Positions 39,835 to 47,351 of a DNA stretch of 64,000 nucleotides are shown in pieces (within the stretch, counting starts at the first letter, position 1; every line of letters begins with the position of its first letter). Source of the stretch: Colwellia chukchiensis (lineage in GTDB: Bacteria > Pseudomonadota > Gammaproteobacteria > Enterobacterales > Alteromonadaceae); assembly GCF_002104455.1 (NCBI RefSeq), contig NZ_NBOC01000002.1, forward strand, positions 228,369 to 292,368. Reading direction: 5' to 3'. The notes under the pieces are model-generated. The model did not search any database. It was not told where the DNA came from and worked only from the letters and a program-made list of their open reading frames with translations. The position numbers were made by a program, and so were the translations under genes.

Positions 39835-39865
39835 AAAAAATCCAAGCGCTTATCACGCTTGGATT
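39835..39865 (-). terminator. Terminator of the Lpp-like gene
   Basis: AATCCAAGCG and CGCTTGGATT form a 10-bp stem with a 7-nt loop, followed on the minus strand by six T. It sits between the convergent L,D-transpeptidase and Lpp-like genes. Confidence 0.88.
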
Positions 39866-39935
39866 GTGCCTCTTGCCTTGAAGTGACTACGCCGTTGGCG
39901 ACTTTATCGGCGTATATTTCCTGGCTATTGGTTGC

Positions 39936-40217
39936 TTATTTTTTATAACTGGCAACCATGTTATCGATTCGCTCATTCGTTTTGTCGACTGCCATTTGGG
40001 TGGCATTAACAGCTTTGCTAGTTTGTTTTTGCGCCGCACTTAAGTCGTTAACTTTACCCGATAGTTTCTGTGTTTTTGAATTTAAGCTATTGACCTGCTC
40101 AGAAAGGCTATCAACTTTTTGGTTAAGGCGAGATATATTTTCTTCTAAAGCGCTGTTGTTAGCACAACCGCTAAGAACTGCAACGAATGTAACTATGGTT
40201 AATTTCTTTAATAGCAT
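39936..40217 (-). CDS. Braun-lipoprotein-like (Lpp family) small lipoprotein
   Basis: A 93-residue protein. Signal peptide with lipobox 'LSGC' gives a lipidated Cys18. The mature part is an almost uninterrupted heptad coiled coil ('ISRLNQKVDSLSEQVNSLN', 'LSGKVNDLSAAQKQ') that ends 'ASYKK'. The C-terminal Lys after Tyr matches the residue of E. coli Lpp that is joined to meso-DAP. It would tether outer membrane to peptidoglycan as a trimer. It is slightly longer than E. coli Lpp (78). Confidence 0.87.
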   Translation of the reverse strand: MLLKKLTIVTFVAVLSGCANNSALEENISRLNQKVDSLSEQVNSLNSKTQKLSGKVNDLSAAQKQTSKAVNATQMAVDKTNERIDNMVASYKK

Positions 40218-40406
40218 AATATTTTCCCTGTGTTTTAGGTCGTTTATTGTTTTACTGGCAAGCTATTGAACTCAGCCAACCTTACATATCATTGTTTAGT
40301 ATGGCACAAGATAAAAACATTTTCTAAAAAATACCTAAAACTAAGTTACTGAATATATTATGTTATTATAAAAAAGTGTTTGTGCTATAGCTTATACTTG
40401 TGCACA

Positions 40407-40862
40407 TTACTTATCTTTTAATAACAGTTGCTCTAGCGTTAATAGCTTTTGATAAATTTCCGCGTTTTGTTTTCGAAGCTCTCTATTTTTTACATTAGTA
40501 TCTGAAAAGCCAAATATTTTTGCAGCAATTAAGGCGCCTAAACCACCGATAATACCTACCCCAAATATAAACATTAGCGTTACCATGGTACGGCCAAGTG
40601 TCGTTACCGGATAATGGTCACCAAAGCCTATAGTGGTGCTAGCCATAACCATTAACCATATGGCGTCTGAAAAATCGCTTATGGTGGCGCCGGCAACGCC
40701 CATTTCAGCATGATAGGTAATGTAACCAAATAACAGTACAAAGCTGAGCATTAATAAAATTGACATTAAGGCAATAAAGCGAGTTTTATAGTTTACCACG
40801 CCAAATTCATCTACCGAGCAAAGTCCAGATTTATTCGCGATGTTTTGAAATACAAATGACAT
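40407..40862 (-). CDS. Two-TM potassium channel (Ion_trans_2)
   Basis: A 151-residue KcsA-type channel: TM1 at about 29-50, a pore helix 'SDAIWLMVMAS', the selectivity filter T76-T77-I78-G79-F80-G81-D82, and TM2 at about 91-115 with gating glycines. The C-terminal tail (about 120-150) is a charged coiled coil. GFGD instead of GYGD is a tolerated variant in prokaryotic K+ channels. Same strand as, but 285 bp downstream of, the RHH/PspA gene group; the gap (40863-41147) shows no terminator in the right orientation. Confidence 0.88.
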   Translation of the reverse strand: MSFVFQNIANKSGLCSVDEFGVVNYKTRFIALMSILLMLSFVLLFGYITYHAEMGVAGATISDFSDAIWLMVMASTTIGFGDHYPVTTLGRTMVTLMFIFGVGIIGGLGALIAAKIFGFSDTNVKNRELRKQNAEIYQKLLTLEQLLLKDK

Positions 40863-41147
40863 AACTATTCTCTTTTTAATTCGATGTGTTGCGTTGCAAA
40901 TAATATAACGGTAGCGATATTGATGAAACCGTAAATATCACCTTAAGGGTAAATGGATTACTGCCGGAATGTTTATACTCAGTAGCGAGGGTTGCAACGC
41001 TTGACGTATCGCCCAGTAGCCGTTGTGACATTAGGGGATGATTAAATGTGATGAGGGCAAGTTTACTGATTATTTATACTGTCGAGTTAAGTGTAAGCCT
41101 AACGAGACTATCAGGCTTTTTATCACGTTAGATAACGATAACTATGG

Positions 41148-41489
41148 CTAGCTTTGGTCGTTATTTTTTAAGCCTTGATTAACATAGTTAATTAAGTCAT
41201 CCATCAGTTTTTTTTTGATTTCAAGCTGCTGCTCTGCAGATAAAGCGTATTTTTCTCCAAGCAACTCATAATCGCTAGCCGATAAGCTAACCGTTAAGCG
41301 CGGACGTTTAGGGCGTTTATTGGTCGGTAGCCCTAATATATCTCTAATTTGCTCTGAGGGGCTAATACCCGCCTCGAGCGCTTGTTTTCTGATGGCCAGT
41401 TGAATTTTTTCGTCCATATCAAAAGCCACTTGTACGGCTTTAACCGCTTTGACAGACGATTGCCATTTTTCGGGGAGTTTTCGTGTCAC
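41148..41489 (-). CDS. Small RHH-like protein, candidate regulator of the PspA/DUF350 system
   Basis: A 113-residue basic-N-terminus protein starting with GTG at 41489, with AGGAAG upstream. Residues 19-53 ('VQVAFDMDEKIQLAIRKQAL', then Gly41 and 'SPSEQIRDILGL') fit a ribbon-helix-helix fold: an amphipathic strand, a helix, a Gly turn and a second helix. Residues 64-100 (strand RLTVSLS followed by helices) could be a second, weaker copy. It follows the YjfK-like gene by two bases, so they are coupled. RHH proteins bind short palindromes as dimers; the operon promoters carry GACATATTATGTC. Function is inferred; I do not recognise a named family. Confidence 0.6.
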   Translation of the reverse strand: MTRKLPEKWQSSVKAVKAVQVAFDMDEKIQLAIRKQALEAGISPSEQIRDILGLPTNKRPKRPRLTVSLSASDYELLGEKYALSAEQQLEIKKKLMDDLINYVNQGLKNNDQS

Positions 41490-41491
41490 AA

Positions 41492-42130
41492 TTAACTTCC
41501 TGGGTACATGTCAACAAGGTCGGTTGTTGGTCTAAATAAGGTTAAAAATACATCGGTATCGCCATCTTGCCATACTTCGATATCAATGCCATAAGCTTGG
41601 TCTTCATTATACAAGCAAAATAGCTCAAATGGCTCACCACTGTCTTGGTCTTGATAGGGCGAAATTGTGTTTTCGCGGTGATCTTTACGATGAAAATAGC
41701 CTACTTGAACCGAGCCACTTTGCTGGTAACGCTCACTACTCCAGCCAGTTGTTGTCTCATTATCCGCTTGTCGCTGTAATTGAACTTGCGCCGTTTCCTC
41801 AAAAATTTCTGCAAAGCTGTCAAGGTCAAAAAGCGTTTCAACGTCTTGCGGTGTTATTTTCAAGGAAAACTTGAGATAGGTTTTATCATCTTCATCCAAA
41901 CTTAAATAGAGTTCAGTATCACTGTTGCCTTGCAATACCCATTCTAGTTGGTTTTTTCGCTCAAATTCGTAACTATTGACCGCAGTTACTTGTAGCTCCT
42001 GTGCGCGCAGCTCGGCAGGTAAGGCAAAGCTATCAGAGATAACAATAATATCACCTAAGGAGAGGTCTTTAACGTTATCAAGCGTGCGCTCGGCTTTGGG
42101 TTTACTAAAAATATTTTTAAAAAAGCTCAC
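41492..42130 (-). CDS. YjfK-like protein (DUF2491/DUF4178-type) of the PspA cluster
   Basis: A 212-residue acidic cytosolic protein, GTG start at 42130 with AGGAG upstream. N-terminal 'MSFFKNIFSKPK' is a short basic amphipathic stretch, followed by beta-rich sequence such as 'LSLGDIIVISDSFALP' and 'LFCLYNEDQAYGIDIEVWQDG'. E. coli yjfK (219 residues) occupies the same place after the pspA-like yjfJ. The assignment rests on position, length and general appearance, and which DUF it belongs to is uncertain. The function is unknown. Confidence 0.6.
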   Translation of the reverse strand: MSFFKNIFSKPKAERTLDNVKDLSLGDIIVISDSFALPAELRAQELQVTAVNSYEFERKNQLEWVLQGNSDTELYLSLDEDDKTYLKFSLKITPQDVETLFDLDSFAEIFEETAQVQLQRQADNETTTGWSSERYQQSGSVQVGYFHRKDHRENTISPYQDQDSGEPFELFCLYNEDQAYGIDIEVWQDGDTDVFLTLFRPTTDLVDMYPGS

Positions 42131-42163
42131 TCGTTGCTCCTAAATACAGCACTCGCTAAAACC

Positions 42164-42197
42164 AAAAAACCGCTTAGCATTTTCGGTGCTAAGCGGT
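42164..42197 (-). terminator. Internal terminator between the pspA-like and yjfK-like genes
   Basis: ACCGCTTAGCA and TGCTAAGCGGT form a perfect 11-bp stem with a 7-nt loop, followed on the minus strand by a run of T. It would make the two distal genes depend on read-through. Confidence 0.85.
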
Positions 42198-42214
42198 AAG
42201 GTGGATGGTACGGG

Positions 42215-42904
42215 TTATTTTTGCTTTGCCTTTAAACGCTCTAATACTGAGTTGGCGTTGTTATTTGTGGCACCAATACCGGCTTCTTTAAGCTTAGCTT
42301 CTAGTGAGTTGTCAGAGTTTTCAGACTCAAGCACCTCTGCAGCTTTCATACGATCATCAAACTTTTGCTGTTTAGCTTTGATGCGCTCTAACGAGTCTTT
42401 CGCGCTTAATAACTTCGAGTTGCTTGATGAGAAATTATCTGTGATAGCCGAGGTTGCTTTTTGAACGCTTTCGGTAGTCTTCACCATAGATAATTGACGT
42501 TTATATTCAGCAACTTGACGCTCACTTTTCTTAACTAACTCTTTCAGGCGTTGTGCGTTACCTTCAAAACTATCGAGTGCTTGCTGCTGGGTGCTTAACT
42601 CGCTTTCTAGGGCTGATATTTTTTCCGCCACTGCAAGGGCTAACGCTTCGTCGCCTTTTTCTAATGCCTGCACGGCATAGCCTTCGTGTTCGATGATCTC
42701 GCGTTTAATACGATCAACATCACGACTTGATGACATTTGTTGCGCCATAACCCCAGTTAATTCACGCTTTGCTTTGGTGAGGTGGTTTTCTGCATCGCGA
42801 ATTTCTTGTTCAAAAATTCGGGTGGCATTGGCGTCGACAATTGATTCACCTACTTCTGTGGCACCACCGCGAATGGCTGTCATAATTTTTTTAAAAATAC
42901 TCAT
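42215..42904 (-). CDS. PspA/IM30 family protein (YjfJ-like)
   Basis: A 229-residue, largely helical ESCRT-III-related membrane-remodelling protein. The N-terminal amphipathic helix 'MSIFKKIMTAIRGGATEVG' would insert in membranes, followed by long coiled coils (about 30-190) with 'RIFEQEIRDAENHLTKAKRE' at the start. The C-terminal tail 'NSVLERLKAKQK' is charged. It is closer in layout to E. coli YjfJ than to the PspF-controlled PspA, and no pspBC or pspF is nearby. The DUF2170 gene lies 24 bp upstream. Confidence 0.9.
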   Translation of the reverse strand: MSIFKKIMTAIRGGATEVGESIVDANATRIFEQEIRDAENHLTKAKRELTGVMAQQMSSSRDVDRIKREIIEHEGYAVQALEKGDEALALAVAEKISALESELSTQQQALDSFEGNAQRLKELVKKSERQVAEYKRQLSMVKTTESVQKATSAITDNFSSSNSKLLSAKDSLERIKAKQQKFDDRMKAAEVLESENSDNSLEAKLKEAGIGATNNNANSVLERLKAKQK

Positions 42905-42927
42905 AATAATACTCCTAAGGTGGTTGC

Positions 42928-43341
42928 TTAAATTAAGTAATCACTCATGTCGTCAATAATTTCTAAGGCGTTATTGCTTAATACCGCAAGTTCATGTTCG
43001 ATATCGTTAAATGTTGAGCTAATGGCTAGTGCACCAAAAATGACATATTTATCGCCAATTTTTGAAAAAGAAGATAAAGGCATTGGAATGTTCATTTCTA
43101 ACATGCTGACATGCATATCGTTCATCTTATTTTCTTTTACTTCTGATTTGTCCCATAAGTAAGTAATACAAAGCACTTGATCATCAGTGACAGAAACAAA
43201 AATAGGTAACTCTTCACGTCCCAGTACGGTAATTTGCAAAACATCAACTTCACCTGATATCGGTTGGCAATCAAACACCATACCTGTATCTGATTCATCG
43301 GCTAAGGTGTTGAGGTAGTCAGCTAGCGTATGAATATTCAT
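42928..43341 (-). CDS. DUF2170 protein (YjfI-like)
   Basis: A 137-residue cytosolic acidic protein. 'VFDCQPISGEVDVLQITVLG', 'PIFVSVTDDQVLCITYLWD' and 'MNIPMPLSSFSKIGDKYVIFG' fit DUF2170; E. coli YjfI (133 residues) likewise precedes the pspA-like yjfJ. It may act as a small partner of the PspA-like protein; biochemical role unknown. First gene after the promoter with two GACATATTATGTC sites. Confidence 0.85.
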   Translation of the reverse strand: MNIHTLADYLNTLADESDTGMVFDCQPISGEVDVLQITVLGREELPIFVSVTDDQVLCITYLWDKSEVKENKMNDMHVSMLEMNIPMPLSSFSKIGDKYVIFGALAISSTFNDIEHELAVLSNNALEIIDDMSDYLI

Positions 43342-43400
43342 GTTATTCCTTATGTTCTAGTAAATAACGTAACAAGTCGTGGTTAGGCTAGTTACGCAAC

Positions 43401-43451
43401 GACATATTATGTCGAGTTGGGTTAATTTATCATCGTGACATATTATGTCAA
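43401..43451 (-). promoter_or_regulatory. Promoter with two GACATATTATGTC operators before the DUF2170-pspA operon
   Basis: Exact copies of the 13-bp near-palindrome at 43401-43413 and 43437-43449. On the minus strand the second overlaps a consensus -35, TTGACA (43446-43451), followed 16 bp later by TAAATT (43424-43429). The first copy lies just past the predicted start of transcription. This layout fits repression by a protein occupying both sites. Confidence 0.75.
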
Positions 43452-43478
43452 GTGCTAATTTTAATTTCTCACTACAGC

Positions 43479-45230
43479 TTAGCGTATAGTGCCAGACTGT
43501 AAATGGGCATCATTCAATCCTTGTTGATCTTGCCATGCTTGTTGATGTAGCTGATAGATAACATGGCTGCCAAGGTAGTTAATCGGCACGCTGTCGCTAT
43601 GTTGGTAAAAGTTTCGCGAAAACTCAAAGGCATTGATCATCATTGCCAAGCTTAGCCAATGGTGTTGGATTGGCAATTCAGGCAATTGCTGTAAACGGCG
43701 TAGAGGTGCCGCGCCGGCTTTGCTAGCGATTGTCCAGCCCCACTCGCCAAAGCTAGGCACATTGTCGTGATACTGTTGCACACTTGAAAATCCTGCCGCT
43801 TTAACGGTTTTGCCAATAGCGATAAAAGCACTTTTGGCGTGATAAGGGCTTGCAGACTGAATAGTGATTAATCCGTCGCCCACCAGTAATTGTTTTAATC
43901 GCGCATAAAAGTTAACCGAATAAAGCTTATTAAGATCCGGATGGCTCGGATCTGGTAGGTCGACAATAATGGCATCGTAGTTGTGTTGGTTTTGCAGTAA
44001 CTTGTCGATTGCAATAAAGGCATCATCGGCAATAATTTCTACACGTGGATCTTGTAAACTGGCTGCGGTTAACGTGCTGATAGCGTCAGCTAATGGCCGA
44101 GGCAGTTTTTCATGAGGTGCTTTAAATAGCGCGATTAGCTCAGCATCTAAATCGACTAAGGTAACCTTTTTAACAGGCCAAGTTAGAACGTCGCGCAGCG
44201 CTAAGCCATCACCGCCCCCGATAATGAGAATATTATCATGACGCGCCGAGCCAGCTAAGGCAGGGCTGACTAAATAGCTATGGTAAATAAACTCGTCAGA
44301 TGAGGAAAATTGTAAACGGCCATTTAAATAAAAATTAATGATATTGCCTTGTAACGGCCCCATATTGCGCTGAGTAAAAGTTAATTGTTGATAACGCGTT
44401 TTATCGCTATATACCACTTTATCAAGATACAGTAGGTTGCTCATTTGGCTTAACCAACTGTTACCGTACTGATAAATGGCAAGGATCATTAAAAACAACA
44501 CACCGTGGGCGCTAATTAAGGTTTTGCGCCAGGTGAGCTTTTGCCAGTAGTAAATGATAAAAATGCTGCCAGCAATTAGGTTTAAGGCCGCCGTTAACGC
44601 GCTAGCTTTACTGATATCTATCGATAATAAGAACACCACCCATATCGCTGCGCCAATGCCAGCACCAACATAGTCAGCTCCATAAATAGTGCCGAGGTTA
44701 TTTTTTAAATGCTTTTGATGAATTTCTTCGCGAATGCGGGCAATAAGCGGAATTTCCATACCAATAAAAAAACCCAAAATTAGACCAAAAAAGTAAGGGC
44801 TGTTAAAGGCAATAAAGCTCAACTGTTTAAACAAACCACCGCGTGGATAGGCGTCGGGGGGTAGGTTAAACATAGTGCCCAACAGCTCAGGAAAGGTTTG
44901 GGTAAGTGCAATAAGCGCACCAATGATCAAGATGGAGCTGCTGCCCAGAAAAGCAATAATAAGCTCAAGACAAACAAAGCCGTTAAAGGCACATGTTACT
45001 TTGCGTGCGGCAAAGGCACCTAAGCCCATAGCAACAATCATAAGGCCTATCATGGCGTAAATTGTGCTTTCCATAATGCCAAGTACACGGCCAGCGTAGT
45101 GGGACAGTAAATATTCGTAAACTAAGCCGCAACCTGCTAATACCGCCATAGTTAAAATTAATAATATATCGTCCCAGAGCAGGCGTTTATTGCGGTTGTT
45201 AGTGCTTGCTAAGCTGTGGTTTTCAACCAT
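43479..45230 (-). CDS. Membrane-fused spermidine-synthase-like protein
   Basis: A 583-residue protein with about seven TM segments in the first 250 residues and a SpeE-type Rossmann domain after that. The cofactor motif 'ILIIGGGDGLALRDVLTW', 'VTLVDLDAELIALF' and 'AIIVDLPDPSHPDLNKLYSV' match polyamine aminopropyltransferases, with a variant DLPDP in place of the usual D-x-x-DP. There is no speD in the window, so aminopropyl transfer is not assured. Such proteins recur next to DUF350 genes. It lies 84 bp downstream of DUF350 on the same strand. Confidence 0.83.
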   Translation of the reverse strand: MVENHSLASTNNRNKRLLWDDILLILTMAVLAGCGLVYEYLLSHYAGRVLGIMESTIYAMIGLMIVAMGLGAFAARKVTCAFNGFVCLELIIAFLGSSSILIIGALIALTQTFPELLGTMFNLPPDAYPRGGLFKQLSFIAFNSPYFFGLILGFFIGMEIPLIARIREEIHQKHLKNNLGTIYGADYVGAGIGAAIWVVFLLSIDISKASALTAALNLIAGSIFIIYYWQKLTWRKTLISAHGVLFLMILAIYQYGNSWLSQMSNLLYLDKVVYSDKTRYQQLTFTQRNMGPLQGNIINFYLNGRLQFSSSDEFIYHSYLVSPALAGSARHDNILIIGGGDGLALRDVLTWPVKKVTLVDLDAELIALFKAPHEKLPRPLADAISTLTAASLQDPRVEIIADDAFIAIDKLLQNQHNYDAIIVDLPDPSHPDLNKLYSVNFYARLKQLLVGDGLITIQSASPYHAKSAFIAIGKTVKAAGFSSVQQYHDNVPSFGEWGWTIASKAGAAPLRRLQQLPELPIQHHWLSLAMMINAFEFSRNFYQHSDSVPINYLGSHVIYQLHQQAWQDQQGLNDAHLQSGTIR

Positions 45231-45313
45231 GTTTTTTTATCGCTGATAAATGACAAGGGGAATATTCAAGCCCAAGGGCAGGGCTTGAAGATGCAAGTTA
45301 GTGGTAATGAATA

Positions 45314-46216
45314 CTACGCCATTAATGCTGTTAAAATGAGGGCGATAGAAATACTGATAGCCATTTCAACGCTGGCGACACCAATATTATGTTGTTGATC
45401 AACTTCCTCAACCAAATTGATGCCCATCAATACTAAGCGCTTGGCAATGGTCGTTAAAATAGCCACCAGCAAAGTCATGACAATACCAAACAGCAACCAA
45501 GCCATTAAATTAACCATTAAGGTATCAGGGCTATAAGTGAGGAAGTGGCTGGCAGCGGTAACGGCCAACGCGGTGCTAATAACTTGGCCTGCATAGCGAA
45601 TTGCTAAGGCAACTTGCCCTTGAGCAAACGCATTTTGCATGCTGTTATTGGCATTATTAGCCGCGTACTGGTGTTCTTTCAATCGCGTTACTAATACCAA
45701 CATAGCTTGAGAAACAATAAACCCAGCACTAATGGCAATAAAGGTGTTGATATCTAATCCATATACCCAGAGCAATACCGCGCGAATAACAATTGCCGTG
45801 GCGATAGCACCTGCTGCATCAACAATGCCTACCGCGATATTACGGGCTTTAATTTCTGTTGTTTTGTCGATTTGGTTTAAAGCGAGGCGATCATGGAAGA
45901 TACGGCCAATTTTAATCAGTATTAGACCAAAAACTCCGTAGCTTGCCATGCCAATCATTTCCATTAAATAGCTATCGGCGCTTTCGCCGCTAATTGCTCC
46001 GGTAAGTACAATACCTAGCGCAGCCACACTACCTGCTACACTGATACCAAAAGCAAAGTTATCCTCTTTGGCAAGCTCGTCGGTCGAGTTAACCTTTGCA
46101 GATACGCCGCTAATAAAGCGCATGGCGCCAAGTAAAATAATGGCAATTGTAATGTCGATGGCCAAAAACACTAATAGCTCTTGGTTGAGGCCAGTTAATT
46201 CAATCATTGTATTCAT
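45314..46216 (-). CDS. Tandem DUF350 membrane protein (YjfL-like)
   Basis: A 300-residue inner-membrane protein with about eight hydrophobic helices. Two DUF350 units in a row can be seen: residues about 10-145 and about 155-295, each ending in a 'GvasvEmaisi'-type segment or its counterpart ('FGISVAGSVAALGIVLTGAI' in the first). E. coli YjfL (132) has one unit, so this is a duplication and fusion. The function is unknown; association with PspA-like and SpeE-like genes suggests a role in membrane homeostasis. Confidence 0.85.
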   Translation of the reverse strand: MNTMIELTGLNQELLVFLAIDITIAIILLGAMRFISGVSAKVNSTDELAKEDNFAFGISVAGSVAALGIVLTGAISGESADSYLMEMIGMASYGVFGLILIKIGRIFHDRLALNQIDKTTEIKARNIAVGIVDAAGAIATAIVIRAVLLWVYGLDINTFIAISAGFIVSQAMLVLVTRLKEHQYAANNANNSMQNAFAQGQVALAIRYAGQVISTALAVTAASHFLTYSPDTLMVNLMAWLLFGIVMTLLVAILTTIAKRLVLMGINLVEEVDQQHNIGVASVEMAISISIALILTALMA

Positions 46217-46224
46217 ATCAATTC

Positions 46225-47202
46225 CTACTTACCACGTCTAAAACTGCGTGAGGTTGTACTTCTACTGTTTCTAAAACTCGCATTTTTTGCGTTTTTATTT
46301 GCCTTTGCATAGGCACTTTTATTACTTGCTTGACGGGCAAAGCGATTAGCGCTGCTTTGTGCACTTTTGCTTTGGCTCGATATGCTAGATGCGCCGGTTC
46401 TATTTTTACTGTAAGCGCTAGTGAATTTCTCACCACGGCGTTGAAAAGACTTTCGTGTGCGTGTGTCTAAGTCGGTTTGTTGACGTAATTGGCTGGGTGA
46501 GCTATAGCGTTTGCGACCATAATCATTATAGTAACTGTAGTTACGGCCGCGGCCCCAATCACTATAAGATGTGCGACGAGAGCCAAATAAATCCCCCATC
46601 ATGGCGTACATTCCATACCAAGCCCAAAATGACATGCCATTAGCACCTGTGGTCCAGCTGCCGTAGGCTGGGTTACCAATGAGTTGCTCACCCACACCAA
46701 AGTCTTGGGCCTTGTTAGCGGCAAGACTTTGCGCTTTTGACATGGCATTAACGCGGGGGAGTTTGCCCTCTGACATATCTGCTAAGACATTTAAAGGATC
46801 ACTTAATGCGTCGGAAAATAAAACCGGATCGGCTGCTTGGTAAAGATTTAACAGCTCCTCGTATACGGCTTGTGAATTCGCAAACATTTGCGGTTGATTC
46901 TTTACCGTATTGAGTCGATCAACCAAGGCTAAAAACATTGGTCCTTGGCTGGTAGCATCTTTTAAAAATTCATCAATCAGCGGCTTATAACTGGGCTTTT
47001 CTTGTTTGAGCCTTGCCGCGTATTGTTTAATTAAATTAGCATTGCGTACTTGGCCGTTTGCTAAGGCTTGTGCTAACAAGTCAATACGTTGTTCCGTAAG
47101 CGGGATTTGCTGGGTAATTTGCTCTTTTACTGGATCTGTGCAAGCAAAAAGCATGAGTGTAAATAAGAGTATAATTGATTTAAGGGGCTGCACTTCTGCC
47201 AT
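46225..47202 (-). CDS. Lipoprotein with Arg/Ser-rich C-terminal tail
   Basis: A 325-residue lipoprotein from the ATG at 47202, which has AGGA six bases upstream; a longer frame to 47244 has no such site. Lipobox 'LMLFAC' gives lipidated Cys20 or so. A helical middle region is followed by an aromatic/Gly segment ('WTTGANGMSFWAWYGMYAMM') and about 100 residues rich in Ser, Arg, Lys and Asn ending 'SFRRGK'. It may correspond loosely to YjfM (DUF1190), but I would not assign it firmly. The basic tail could bind peptidoglycan, LPS or polyanions. It starts the second operon of the system. Confidence 0.72.
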   Translation of the reverse strand: MAEVQPLKSIILLFTLMLFACTDPVKEQITQQIPLTEQRIDLLAQALANGQVRNANLIKQYAARLKQEKPSYKPLIDEFLKDATSQGPMFLALVDRLNTVKNQPQMFANSQAVYEELLNLYQAADPVLFSDALSDPLNVLADMSEGKLPRVNAMSKAQSLAANKAQDFGVGEQLIGNPAYGSWTTGANGMSFWAWYGMYAMMGDLFGSRRTSYSDWGRGRNYSYYNDYGRKRYSSPSQLRQQTDLDTRTRKSFQRRGEKFTSAYSKNRTGASSISSQSKSAQSSANRFARQASNKSAYAKANKNAKNASFRNSRSTTSRSFRRGK

Positions 47203-47234
47203 AGAGTCCTCAAAAATGCTATGGTGATCATGTA

Positions 47235-47263
47235 TTAATATCACTTACGACATATTATGTCTA
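47235..47263 (-). promoter_or_regulatory. Promoter with GACATATTATGTC operator before the lipoprotein-DUF350-speE-like operon
   Basis: A third exact copy of the 13-bp motif lies at 47249-47261. On the minus strand its end forms the -35 TAGACA (47258-47263), and TATTAA (47235-47240) follows at 17 bp, so the promoter and operator have the same geometry as at 43437. It lies in the divergent gap to glnE. Confidence 0.75.
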
Positions 47264-47351
47264 TTTTTTTACCAAGATTAAGTGAAATTAGTGTGTTAAA
47301 TATATTACGCTATGAGCTTAGCTTGCCATTTTGGTATTATCGAGGAACAAC

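Noticed and set aside
39958-40269. 103-codon plus-strand ORF opposite the Lpp-like gene
   Set aside because: Shadow of the coiled-coil gene on the minus strand, which has a clear lipobox and terminator.
41095-41121. Hairpin AAGCCT/AGGCTT with T run as terminator of the RHH gene
   Set aside because: Its T run is on the plus strand, opposite to the gene, and the stem is short.
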